Source: JALHVH01 sp964585685
GTDB lineage: Bacteria; Acidobacteriota; Aminicenantia; Aminicenantales; Saccharicenantaceae
Direction: 5' to 3'
DNA: 64,000 nt
Assembly (NCBI GenBank): GCA_964585685.1
Contig: CAZPEP010000026.1
Coordinates: 152,334 to 216,333 of the forward strand
The position numbers were made by a program, and so were the translations under genes. Positions 1 through 7,502 of this stretch are shown in pieces. The first letter of the stretch is position 1; every line of letters begins with the position of its first letter. The notes beneath the pieces were generated by a model. That model was not told the origin of the DNA. It saw only the letters and a program-made list of their open reading frames with translations, and did not search any database.

Positions 1-79
1 GAGGCACAGCCATGGCCGCGAAGCCCATGAAGACCGATATAGCCAAGCTCAATGACCTTATGCGAAAACGGGACGACAT
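1..79 (-). CDS. Exported protein, N-terminal fragment (runs off left edge)
   Basis: Only the first 26 codons are in the window. They read from an ATG at 79 and give a short basic N-terminus (residues 2-8, three Arg) followed by a hydrophobic stretch with small residues near the end, the look of a Sec signal peptide or first membrane segment. An AGGAG-type ribosome binding site lies at about 85-92 on the minus strand, 6-8 bases upstream of the ATG, which supports this start. The frame stays open to base 1. Nothing can be said about function. The gene is divergent from the permease operon that starts at 370. Confidence 0.6.
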   Translation of the reverse strand, partial: MSSRFRIRSLSLAISVFMGFAAMAVP

Positions 80-369
80 CGGCTTTCTCCTTTTATTGGG
101 GTATTGTACACCAAAAGCGGGCGGGGCGCTAAAATCAGCGCCTTTGCCATACACGGACATTTTCTGTTTCGACATACCCCATATATAAAACTCCGGTCCG
201 AGCTGATTCGTTTCACCGGGCTCCTCAGGGCCTCGGGCATAGTCGATCTATTATTTTACTATAAATCCTATCCGTTCCCGCATTGACACAGGGCGGCGCC
301 CGCGCCGGCCAGGTCCTCCCGCATGGGATTTGACCTGGCCCAAGGTCATGCGGTAAGATTCCCGCGAAC
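80..369. promoter_or_regulatory. Divergent intergenic region with palindromic operator and promoter
   Basis: This 290-base stretch separates two divergent genes. Facing right, TTGACC (330-335), an 18-base spacer and TAAGAT (354-359) form a sigma70-like promoter whose predicted start point (about 366) lies only 3-4 bases before the GTG at 370. A perfect 9-bp inverted repeat, GGCCAGGTC (307-315) and GACCTGGCC (332-340), overlaps the -35 box and could be an operator or a DNA/RNA hairpin. Bases 80-300 are locally AT-rich with nothing else I can assign. Confidence 0.45.
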
Positions 370-1689
370 GTGAACATGACAGCCGGTATCGTCGTCGTCC
401 TGGCCGTCATGGTCGCCGCTTATGCGGCGGCCAAGGCGCGGCGGCTCTCTGTCGAGATCAGCATGTTCCTGGCGGCGGCGGCCGGGGGGCTGGCCGGGGC
501 CGCCCTCGGCACTCCCCCCGCCGGCGATCTCCCCCGGCACCTCGTCGAAGGCGCGTTCACCTATCTGGACGTCATCCTCCTTTTCTTCACGGCCACGTTG
601 TTTATGGCCATAGTCAGCGCATCGGGAGGCGTCGACTACGTCGTCCGGGCGACCCTGAAGACCTTTTACCGGGCGCGGGTCGTCGCTCTTCTCATCCTCA
701 TGGTCATCATCCTCGTCCCCGGCGCCCTGACCGGGGCGGGGAGCGTATCCCTTCTCGTCGTCGGCGCCCCTGTTTCCTTGGCCCTCCTCGGCCTAGGAGT
801 GCCCCGGAAGCGGGTTGCGGCCATCCTTTTCATCGTCGCGGGTCTGAGCGCGGCCGCCCCCCCCGTCAACATCTGGGCCATGATGCTCTGCGCGGGGACG
901 GCCATTCCCTACGTTGGTTTTGAACTGCCCCTGGGGATCCCGGTCATCCTTCTGGGAACGTTCACCGTTCTCGTCTTGGGGTGGAAACGGGAGGGGACCC
1001 GGAGCCTCGACGAGATCCTCGCGGGACTGCCCGCGGTGCCTGAACGGATGCGCCTGTGGCGGGTCCTCCTGCCCTTCCTCGTCTTCTTCGGCATGGTCGC
1101 GGCCTACCGGATATGGCCGTTCGCAACGCCCATATTCGGCCTGGCCCTCGAATTCGTCGTTTCCGCGGCCATCGCCATCCTAGTCAGTCCCGTGCGCACG
1201 AACATCCTGACCCTCTCCGGCAACACGGTCCGGAGGCTCCTTCCCCTTCTTTCGTCCCTGGTCATCGTCGGCATGCTCCAGCAGGTCATGACCGCGACCG
1301 GGGTGCGGGGCCTTCTCTCCTATGCCGTCATTTCCATTCCGCTCGCCCTCCTCTTTGTCCTTCTCCCCATCATCATCCCCTTCTCCGAAGGGGTCCTGAC
1401 CTACGGCGGCGCCGCGATCATCGGGATCCCGCTCATCTGGTACCTGGATTCCCTAGGTTATCATGCGACGGTGGTCATCGCCGGCCTGAGCCTCCTCTGG
1501 CCCCTTGGGGACGGGCTGCCGCCGACAGCCCTCATCGGCCGCCTGAGCGTCATGGTCTCCGAATACAAGGGCTCCTACTGGAGATTCCTCGCGACTGCCT
1601 GGCTGCCCTGGGTCGTCATTACGGCGGTCGGGCTGCTCATGGTCATATTCAGCGCTAAGCTGGCATTCCTTGTCCGGTGGAGCATGTAA
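370..1689 (+). CDS. IT-superfamily (DctM/CitMHS-like) multi-pass permease
   Basis: A 439-residue, very hydrophobic protein with about 11-12 predicted membrane segments, so an inner-membrane transporter. A glycine-rich GAGS element near residue 118 and an APPVN element near 165 sit in the kind of re-entrant, substrate-binding positions seen in TRAP large permeases (DctM) and other ion-transporter superfamily carriers; a second such element with PLGDG lies near 385. These resemblances are by eye. A secondary carrier for an organic anion, peptide or acylated amino acid is likely; the substrate is unknown. The start is GTG at 370, or ATG at 376; neither has a Shine-Dalgarno, consistent with a near-leaderless mRNA. 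It heads a four-gene unit (gaps of 3, 9 and 12 bases). Confidence 0.75.
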   Translation: MNMTAGIVVVLAVMVAAYAAAKARRLSVEISMFLAAAAGGLAGAALGTPPAGDLPRHLVEGAFTYLDVILLFFTATLFMAIVSASGGVDYVVRATLKTFYRARVVALLILMVIILVPGALTGAGSVSLLVVGAPVSLALLGLGVPRKRVAAILFIVAGLSAAAPPVNIWAMMLCAGTAIPYVGFELPLGIPVILLGTFTVLVLGWKREGTRSLDEILAGLPAVPERMRLWRVLLPFLVFFGMVAAYRIWPFATPIFGLALEFVVSAAIAILVSPVRTNILTLSGNTVRRLLPLLSSLVIVGMLQQVMTATGVRGLLSYAVISIPLALLFVLLPIIIPFSEGVLTYGGAAIIGIPLIWYLDSLGYHATVVIAGLSLLWPLGDGLPPTALIGRLSVMVSEYKGSYWRFLATAWLPWVVITAVGLLMVIFSAKLAFLVRWSM

Positions 1690-1692
1690 GAG

Positions 1693-1851
1693 ATGACACT
1701 TGTGATCATGGTCGCGTATTATGTCCTCTGCGCTTACCTAACGGGCATCCTCTTCTGGAACTTCCTCCGCGAGAAGAAGAGCCGAGAAGAGCTCTGGCTC
1801 TCCCTCCTGGTCATGGTCCCTCTCGTGCTCCGGCTCCTGAGGGTCAAGTAG
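1693..1851 (+). CDS. Two-TM microprotein, putative accessory subunit of the permease
   Basis: This 52-residue gene begins 3 bases after the permease stop and ends 9 bases before the next gene. The protein has a hydrophobic segment at residues 4-24, a charged turn at about 26-34 (Arg/Lys/Glu-rich) and a second hydrophobic segment at 36-50, so it is probably a helical hairpin in the inner membrane. Codon use resembles the neighbours. Its place directly after a DctM-like permease recalls the small DctQ subunit of TRAP systems, but DctQ has four helices and there is no sequence resemblance I can claim. The role as a small transport subunit is inferred from position. Confidence 0.6.
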   Translation: MTLVIMVAYYVLCAYLTGILFWNFLREKKSREELWLSLLVMVPLVLRLLRVK

Positions 1852-1860
1852 GCGAGCCCC

Positions 1861-3024
1861 ATGACGCGGGAGCAATCCACGAAAGGTCTCATGGCGGCAG
1901 CTTTCGCCGCTCTCCTCGTCCTCGGAGGGGTCCCGCTCGCACGCCACCGGCGTTTCGAAGTCCCGATCGTCCTCGGGCCGGGCGTGACGAGGGTCGCCCG
2001 CCTCAGTGACTTTTGCCGGTCCTTGAAAGGGACTATGGGTGACACGGCGGTCTATATCCTCGAAGGGCACGAGCCCGGTGGGAAAGCCGTCGTCATGTCC
2101 GGTACGCACGCCAACGAGCCGGCGGGCCTGCTGGCCGATCTCATTATCGTCGAGAACGCCGTGGTCGATAAAGGCACGCTCTTCGTCATCCCTTCGTTCA
2201 ACAACAGCGCGGGCCGAAACACCCGGCCCGGCGACGGGTACCCTCTTTATTACGACGTCCCGACCGACTGGGGCGCGAAGAGGTTCCGCATGGGGAACCG
2301 CGACGCCTCTCCGCTCGACCAATGGCCGGACCCCGACGTCTACATCCATTACCCCGAGAAACAGCTTCTGTCCTACATCGACGCCCGCAACTCGAACCGG
2401 ACGTGGCCGGGGCGCTCCACCGGGGCGCTCATGGAGCGGGTGACCTTCGCCGCGATGGAGCTCATGAGGCGGGAGAAGATCGATGTGGCCGTGGACCTGC
2501 ACGGCGCTGAGACCATGTTCCCCGTAACAAACTGCGTCGTCGCCCCCGAAAGATCGTTGAAGATAGCGACCCTGGCCTCGCTCACGGTCAAGGCGACCGA
2601 GGGCTTCGACAGCCACGTCGAACCGTCCCCGCCGGGATTCCGAGGGCTCTCCCACCGGGAGATCGGGGACAACTCGGGGACGGCGCCTTTCCTGCTCGAG
2701 GCCCCCATCCCTTTCCTCGATCAGCCCACCGGGCCGAAGACGGTCAAGTTCCTGCTCGACGGCAAAGACCCGTTCCTTCTCAGCCTGGCCGCGAAGAAGA
2801 AACTTTTCGTCCCTTACGACGCGTCAGGATGGTCCATGGATAAGCGCGTCGGCCAGCATCTATCCGTCACCTTGGAGATCCTGCGGCAATTCTCCAAACG
2901 AACGCTCGGCCGGGAGATCGTCGTAAGGGGCGTTCCCCGCTACGCCGACGTCGTGAAGAACGGCGCCGGCCAGTACTTCCACGACCCCTCGAAGGCGGAC
3001 CCGAAGGCCGTCGTTATGGATTGA
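1861..3024 (+). CDS. Exported succinylglutamate desuccinylase/aspartoacylase-family metallohydrolase
   Basis: A 387-residue zinc hydrolase of the AstE/aspartoacylase (M14-like) fold. Zinc-ligand motifs are visible: H83 and E86 in GTHANEP, and H214 in VDLHGAE. An NR-x-x-PG element at about 179-184 matches the substrate-carboxylate motif of the family, and a Glu in LLEAP near residue 276 is the likely catalytic base. Family members remove acyl groups from N-acyl amino acids or act as carboxypeptidases. Residues 9-27 form a signal peptide or anchor, so it probably acts outside the cytoplasm, unlike classical AstE. It follows the 2-TM microprotein by 9 bases and precedes a DUF6305-like gene by 12, suggesting hydrolysis of a compound that the permease then imports (inference). 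Confidence 0.75.
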   Translation: MTREQSTKGLMAAAFAALLVLGGVPLARHRRFEVPIVLGPGVTRVARLSDFCRSLKGTMGDTAVYILEGHEPGGKAVVMSGTHANEPAGLLADLIIVENAVVDKGTLFVIPSFNNSAGRNTRPGDGYPLYYDVPTDWGAKRFRMGNRDASPLDQWPDPDVYIHYPEKQLLSYIDARNSNRTWPGRSTGALMERVTFAAMELMRREKIDVAVDLHGAETMFPVTNCVVAPERSLKIATLASLTVKATEGFDSHVEPSPPGFRGLSHREIGDNSGTAPFLLEAPIPFLDQPTGPKTVKFLLDGKDPFLLSLAAKKKLFVPYDASGWSMDKRVGQHLSVTLEILRQFSKRTLGREIVVRGVPRYADVVKNGAGQYFHDPSKADPKAVVMD

Positions 3025-3036
3025 TGGAGGAATGAT

Positions 3037-3681
3037 ATGAAACGAGTCAAGATCCTTGTGCTCTGCGGAATTTTGCTCCTCGCGACACGGGCCTACGCCC
3101 AGGCGCCGCCCAAGGCAAAACTACCCGTCCTGACGACGTCGGCCGGCCAGAGCCCCGATGTCGAAACGCTTAATATCGTGATGGAGGAGGCGGGTTTGGG
3201 CTACGATTATTGCGACGTCCCGACGGCGGACCTCGTCGTAGCCGGCGTCGGCCTCGGGGGGAAGGAATCCGGGCCCGGGTTCCACGTCGCCACGACTACG
3301 GACCTCGCCAAGTATCCCAAGGGCACCCCCTACGGGACGGTCATCTTCGCCATCGGCGCCAGCCTCAAGGGCATGGGCGCCTCGGGCTTGACCCTGGAGG
3401 ACGAAGAGGCCCGGCTGAAAAAGCTCATTGACCACTGCCGGCAGAAGAAGATCTTCATCATCGCGGCCCACATCGGCGGCGAATCCAAGAGGGGCGCCCC
3501 GAAGAGCGATAACGAGCGGATGATCGACGCCGTCGCTCCCTTCGCGGATTACCTGATCGTGACCAAGGACAGCAACAAGGACGGCCGGTTCGCTGCGATC
3601 GCCAAGAGCCGGAACATCCCCATGTCCGAAGTGGACTACGCCCTCGGCGTGGTCGACCTGCTGAAACAGGTCTTCGACTGA
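3037..3681 (+). CDS. Exported DUF6305-like protein
   Basis: A 214-residue protein with a clear Sec signal peptide (Lys/Arg at 2-4, hydrophobic core 6-17, AYA-Q cleavage near 21). The mature part looks like an alpha/beta Rossmann-like domain: a conserved-looking start (PVLTTSAGQSPD), a glycine-rich GVGLGGK near residue 70, and a central beta strand before AHIGGESKRG at about 147. It resembles proteins I know as DUF6305; that family name is from memory and the biochemical role is undescribed. Last gene of the four-gene unit, 12 bases after the metallohydrolase, with an AGGA ribosome binding site. A periplasmic solute-binding or substrate-processing role is an inference. Confidence 0.65.
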   Translation: MKRVKILVLCGILLLATRAYAQAPPKAKLPVLTTSAGQSPDVETLNIVMEEAGLGYDYCDVPTADLVVAGVGLGGKESGPGFHVATTTDLAKYPKGTPYGTVIFAIGASLKGMGASGLTLEDEEARLKKLIDHCRQKKIFIIAAHIGGESKRGAPKSDNERMIDAVAPFADYLIVTKDSNKDGRFAAIAKSRNIPMSEVDYALGVVDLLKQVFD

Positions 3682-3717
3682 GGGGGGCGACGCTTACGGG
3701 GCCCGGCCGGGAGGCAG

Positions 3718-3739
3718 GGGCTCACTCGGGGGGGAGCCC
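3718..3739. terminator. Hairpin between convergent genes
   Basis: GGGCTC (3718-3723) and GAGCCC (3734-3739) pair with a 10-base loop, followed on the plus strand by a T-rich run (TTGTTGTTT). It sits 37 bases after the DUF6305-like stop and overlaps the 3' end of the convergent gene. It could terminate the plus-strand operon. Confidence 0.35.
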
Positions 3740-4246
3740 TTGTTGTTTCCTCTGGGCGGCCTTCTGGGCCGCCGAACCCTGCTCGACGAGGACAAACAGC
3801 TTATCGAGCATCATCCTGACCTTGATGTTGGCGATCTTCCGCTTGCCCGATCGCTGGGTTTCGTAATGGGCGCGGAGGTAATCCTCGATCTCGCTCTCGG
3901 ACATCATGGACCGCACGGCCGCGTCCTTCGCCAATTGGCTCTTGACGGCCTCGGGATCCTCGCCCTGGACGATGATCCGGTTCTCCTCGAGGGTCCGTTG
4001 CCTCAATGCCTCGTACTCCCTCGGCGCATAAACCGGGATGGGGCCCAGAAGCTTCTTGGCCTCCCTGAGTACGTCCTCGCAGAAGACACGGCCCTCCTTG
4101 AGGAGGTTCCGGGCCCGATAGTAATCGGGAGAGTTCGCGGGGGTTTCGCTCTTCATATACTCCTGGAAAACCTGAAGGGACTTCAAAAGGATCTCGTGGC
4201 CCCTGGAGGACTTGATGAAGATCTCGCGTTCGCTCGGCGTCGTCAT
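3722..4246 (-). CDS. Hypothetical helical cytoplasmic protein
   Basis: A 174-residue protein without signal peptide or membrane segments. It is rich in Lys, Arg, Glu and Ala and predicted largely helical, ending in a low-complexity Ala/Lys/Gln stretch (residues 156-170). No catalytic motif is recognisable and I do not recognise the family. A strong AAGGAGG ribosome binding site precedes the ATG at 4246. It is convergent with the upstream operon and 62 bases downstream of the exported serine hydrolase on the same strand, so it might be the last gene of that transcript. Confidence 0.6.
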   Translation of the reverse strand: MTTPSEREIFIKSSRGHEILLKSLQVFQEYMKSETPANSPDYYRARNLLKEGRVFCEDVLREAKKLLGPIPVYAPREYEALRQRTLEENRIIVQGEDPEAVKSQLAKDAAVRSMMSESEIEDYLRAHYETQRSGKRKIANIKVRMMLDKLFVLVEQGSAAQKAAQRKQQGLPPE

Positions 4247-4308
4247 GGGTTCGCCCCTCCTTGGGGTCTTATTATCACACTCCGGCCTGACAGTCTACAG
4301 GCCCCGGG

Positions 4309-5517
4309 TCACCTGACAAGAATGGAACCCGCTACGACGTTGGCGACCTTGCTTCTCCAAGCGCTGATGTCCCCCTTGTCGTCGGGATGGACCCGGTTCG
4401 TCAGGAAGACGACCGTCGTCCGCGTCTCCGGGTCGATCCAGATGGACGTCCCGGTGAAGCCCGAGTGTCCATAGGAATCCGGGCCGAACAGGTCGCCCCT
4501 GACCGAGGCGTAGTCCGAATCGAGATCCCAGCCCAGTCCGCGCCCCTTGTCGCCTGCCTTCGGGAAGATTTCGGTCATCCGCTCGACCGCGAGCGGGCTC
4601 AGGACGCGGACCGTGCCGAGTGTCCCGCCGTCGAGCATCATCTGGGCAAAGACGACAAGGTCGTCGGCCGTGGAAAAAAGGCCGGCGTTCCCGGATACGC
4701 CGCTCTGAAGCCTGGCCAGGGGATCGTGGACGACGCCCTGGAGGGGTTTCCCGTCATAGACCTGCGTCGGGACGCAATCATCGAGATACGCGGCGGGCAA
4801 AACAAAGAACGTCCGTTTCATGCCCAAGGGCCTGAATATGTTCTCGTCGGCGAATTCGGCAACGTTCTTTCCGGTCACGGACTTCACGATGGAGGCCAGG
4901 GTGATGTAGTTCAGACAGCTGTATGTGAAGACCGCCCCGGGTGGCGACTCCTTCCTCAGGCCGGCGATGTGCTTGACCAGGGTCTCGGTCGGGCACGGGT
5001 TCCCGAACAGGCGTTCGACCTCCTTGGGGTCGGTGTAGGGCGGCAAACCGGACGTATGCGTCAGGAGATGCCAGAGGCGGGCGTCTTCGCCGGGAATCCC
5101 CTTCTCGAGGAGATACGGGGCGAAATCCGGGACATATCCTTTGACCTTGTCCAGCAGCCTGAGGCGGCCCTGTTCGACGAGGATCATGATCGAGGTCGCC
5201 GTGGCCACGGGCTTGGTAACGGACGCCAGGTCGAAGATCATATCGGCGGACATCGGTTGGTTCTCGGGGACCCATTGGCTCAGGCCGTAAGCCTTTCTCC
5301 AGACGGTCTTGCCTTTATGAGCTACGAGGAGCACCGCGCCCGGAAAATCCTTACGCGCCAAGGCTTCGACCATGAGCGTGTCCAGGAGAGCGAGCCGTTC
5401 CGCCGACATGCCGACGTCAGAGGGTTTCGCGGCGGGGAGGCCCTGGCCGAGCCCGGCCGCCGCCGAGACGGCTATGAACGCCAGCGCAATGACCGTCATC
5501 ACAGCGGATCTTTTCAT
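4309..5517 (-). CDS. Exported beta-lactamase-fold serine hydrolase (class C/EstB type)
   Basis: A 402-residue member of the beta-lactamase/transpeptidase-like superfamily. A signal peptide covers residues 1-25. The nucleophile motif SVTK (S-x-x-K) is at about 99-102, the second motif is Y-S-C near residue 199 where Y-x-N is usual in true class C enzymes, and the third motif is HSG near 348. Such proteins are esterases, D-aminopeptidases or peptidoglycan-active enzymes more often than beta-lactamases; the exact substrate is unknown. The start at 5517 has a GGGAGG ribosome binding site. The CBM9-like gene ends 12 bases upstream, so the two are probably co-transcribed. Confidence 0.8.
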   Translation of the reverse strand: MKRSAVMTVIALAFIAVSAAAGLGQGLPAAKPSDVGMSAERLALLDTLMVEALARKDFPGAVLLVAHKGKTVWRKAYGLSQWVPENQPMSADMIFDLASVTKPVATATSIMILVEQGRLRLLDKVKGYVPDFAPYLLEKGIPGEDARLWHLLTHTSGLPPYTDPKEVERLFGNPCPTETLVKHIAGLRKESPPGAVFTYSCLNYITLASIVKSVTGKNVAEFADENIFRPLGMKRTFFVLPAAYLDDCVPTQVYDGKPLQGVVHDPLARLQSGVSGNAGLFSTADDLVVFAQMMLDGGTLGTVRVLSPLAVERMTEIFPKAGDKGRGLGWDLDSDYASVRGDLFGPDSYGHSGFTGTSIWIDPETRTTVVFLTNRVHPDDKGDISAWRSKVANVVAGSILVR

Positions 5518-5529
5518 GGTCCCTCCCTT

Positions 5530-6693
5530 CTATCGTCTTTCGCCGCCCGCGGAGGCTTCTTTCCAGACCAAACCGTCCTGCCGGATATGCCAGCTTTCAC
5601 CGTCGTCGTTGCGGTAGACGGCCTCGAAGAGGCTGTCAGTGATCCGGATCGAAGGAGGATAGCTCCAACCGTCCAGCCTCACCGATTTGTCGCCGGCGAG
5701 ACCGAGGTCCCCGAGCTCCGTCGCGAACGCGCCGTCCGCGTCGCGATAGGCCAGCTCCCGGTAATAGATCCGGCGCAGGGCCCATTTCACAGGCTCCTCG
5801 AAGGCGTCAGAGAACAATTCTTTCCCTTTGCCGACAACCTTGTCGGTGAATTCGACGAACCCCCACATCTCGGGGTAATGGATATTGATGAGGCCCTGCG
5901 GAGACCAGACCCAGTTGTCCTCGAGGGAGGGCTTCCCACTCGCCGGATCGAGGGCCTTCACATAGGCGCCGTTCTCCACGGCGAGTCGATATTCTACGCG
6001 CGAAAAATTCATCCGCCATTGGTCCCCGGCGTCGGGGTGAGGCTTGTTGCCGGGCGCACACTCCCTAAGGACATCCCACGGCAGGGCCATTTCGACCAGC
6101 CATCCCTTATCCTTGTCCCTCGGCACGTTAAGCGTCCCGTTGACGGCGATCGCGGACTTCAGGCCCCGCATGTCCCAGGCGTTGACTGCCGCGGTCTCAC
6201 CGTCGCGATAGGGCTGGTTGAGCAGGAGGTCCCAGATCGTGTTGAGGGCGTTGATCTCGAGCTCGTAGTAGTCGTGGGTATCGCCGTCGGGGTCGATGAA
6301 GACCTCGAAGCAGTTCTCCTCGAAGATGACGGAATCCCTATCCCGATATGTCGCCCAGACGTCCGGCTCCTCGAGCTCGGCGGCGACGTAGAAATACCGG
6401 TCGTCCCAGAGCATCTTGACGCGGGTCCGAAAGCGCGGCTTGGGCTTCCCCTCTCCCTCAATGTCGACGAAGCTCTCTGTCCAGTCAGCCTTCTTCCACG
6501 AGGCCTCGTCGAGTCGCCCATCCATCTCCAGCGGTTTCTGGGCCCTGTAGCAGACATAGAAACGGGGATCGAAGGGAATCTTCGGCTCGGGAACGCGGAC
6601 ATCCGCGGCAAGGGCGCTTCCCGCGCAGAACATCAGCGCGAACAATGCGGCGGGCATGGTCTTCCTCCGGGTTGCGACGATGAATGCCGGCAT
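5530..6693 (-). CDS. Exported CBM9-like (DOMON-type) carbohydrate-binding protein
   Basis: A 387-residue protein whose first ~230 mature residues match the carbohydrate-binding family 9 pattern found in secreted glycosidases and stand-alone surface proteins: the 'DGRLDEASWKKA' opening near residue 57, a strand with WDDRYFYVAAEL, the FEVFIDPDGDTHDYYELEIN block and a FSRVEY block. A signal peptide with an RRK n-region lies at 1-29. M1 (6693) is preferred because TTGACA (6726-6731), 17 bases and TAACCT (6703-6708) place transcription only a few bases before it. An internal ATG at 6657 has a good Shine-Dalgarno but would remove the basic n-region. Binding of a plant or algal polysaccharide is inferred. 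Confidence 0.75.
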   Translation of the reverse strand: MPAFIVATRRKTMPAALFALMFCAGSALAADVRVPEPKIPFDPRFYVCYRAQKPLEMDGRLDEASWKKADWTESFVDIEGEGKPKPRFRTRVKMLWDDRYFYVAAELEEPDVWATYRDRDSVIFEENCFEVFIDPDGDTHDYYELEINALNTIWDLLLNQPYRDGETAAVNAWDMRGLKSAIAVNGTLNVPRDKDKGWLVEMALPWDVLRECAPGNKPHPDAGDQWRMNFSRVEYRLAVENGAYVKALDPASGKPSLEDNWVWSPQGLINIHYPEMWGFVEFTDKVVGKGKELFSDAFEEPVKWALRRIYYRELAYRDADGAFATELGDLGLAGDKSVRLDGWSYPPSIRITDSLFEAVYRNDDGESWHIRQDGLVWKEASAGGERR

Positions 6694-6763
6694 GGGATCT
6701 CTAGGTTAGGATTGTGCCGCAGGGTTGTCAAGCCTCGCCTTTCGCGCGCTCTCCCGTCCCCCC

Positions 6764-7291
6764 TCAGCCGAAATCCATGTATTCCACCGTGTTCCCGCAC
6801 CGGGCGAGGAACCTCTCGAAATCCCCGAAAGAGATCTCCAGAGTGGCCGTATTGACGTTGGGGTGGAAGTTCACTTTTACAGCGGTCTTAAGCCCGGCGT
6901 CTACGACGACACGGACCTCTTTTCCCCTGTCGTGGATGAGCCCGAACGGCGAGACCGAGCCCGCTTCAAGTCCCAGGTATTTCTTCAGGCGCTCCGGCGA
7001 GGCGAAGCTAAGGCGGTCCTCCCCGATCGTCCGGGTCAGGTCCTTGAGATCGACCCGCCGGGACGCTTCGGCGACGATGAGGTAATGACGGTTCCCTTTG
7101 TTGTTGCGCAGGAAGAGGTTTTTGCAATGGGCACCGCGCAGGCTCCCCCAATGCTTCTCGGCCTCGGCAACCGTTGCGACCGGGGGATGCCCGTAACGGA
7201 CGTAGGGAACACCCATCTCCTCAAGAAAACGCAAGACCTCGTCCTCGGCGACGGTCAGGGACGAATCCCCAGTCCGGCGGTCATCGATCAT
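6764..7291 (-). CDS. Prolyl-tRNA deacylase, YbaK/ProX domain (PrdX-like)
   Basis: A 175-residue stand-alone editing domain of the YbaK/ProRS INS superfamily, which hydrolyses mischarged aminoacyl-tRNAs such as Ala-tRNA(Pro). The family core is clear: HPPVATVAEAE near residue 36, KNLFLRNNKGNRHYL near 60 with its conserved Lys, SFASPERLKKYLGLEAGSVSPFGL, and an HPNVNTATLEI strand at the end. The start chosen is the ATG at 7291, preceded by GGGAGG at a 5-base spacing; a longer open frame to 7372 has no such support. It is divergent from the flavin oxidoreductase gene. Two tRNA-Pro genes occur elsewhere in the window, without obvious linkage. Confidence 0.8.
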   Translation of the reverse strand: MIDDRRTGDSSLTVAEDEVLRFLEEMGVPYVRYGHPPVATVAEAEKHWGSLRGAHCKNLFLRNNKGNRHYLIVAEASRRVDLKDLTRTIGEDRLSFASPERLKKYLGLEAGSVSPFGLIHDRGKEVRVVVDAGLKTAVKVNFHPNVNTATLEISFGDFERFLARCGNTVEYMDFG

Positions 7292-7467
7292 TCCAGCCTC
7301 CCCGACGTCGGTATTCTTTCCTGAACTGCAGCCCGTTCCTCTATCGGCGGCTTCGAGGTTCGAGCAGGTCAACCATAGAAGCGGTCATTAAGACGTCCGC
7401 CGTTCCTTGGATATTTCTTATGCCGAAGCGGGCAGCGAAGTCAATATGGACCATCGGGACGCGGGGC

Positions 7468-7496
7468 GTGACCCGGCCCGCGATTTTAGATACAAT
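7468..7496 (+). promoter_or_regulatory. Leaderless-type promoter for the OYE gene
   Basis: GTGACC (7468-7473), a 17-base spacer and TACAAT (7491-7496) form a sigma70-like promoter. The expected start of transcription (6-7 bases after the -10) coincides with the ATG at 7503, and no ribosome binding site precedes that ATG. Confidence 0.5.
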
Positions 7497-7502
7497 TGTC
7501 GC

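Noticed and set aside
4387..6855. Very long plus-strand open frame antisense to the serine hydrolase and CBM9-like genes
   Set aside because: High GC content leaves antisense frames open. The minus-strand genes have family motifs, signal peptides and ribosome binding sites; the antisense translation is Arg/Gly/Pro-rich without any domain.
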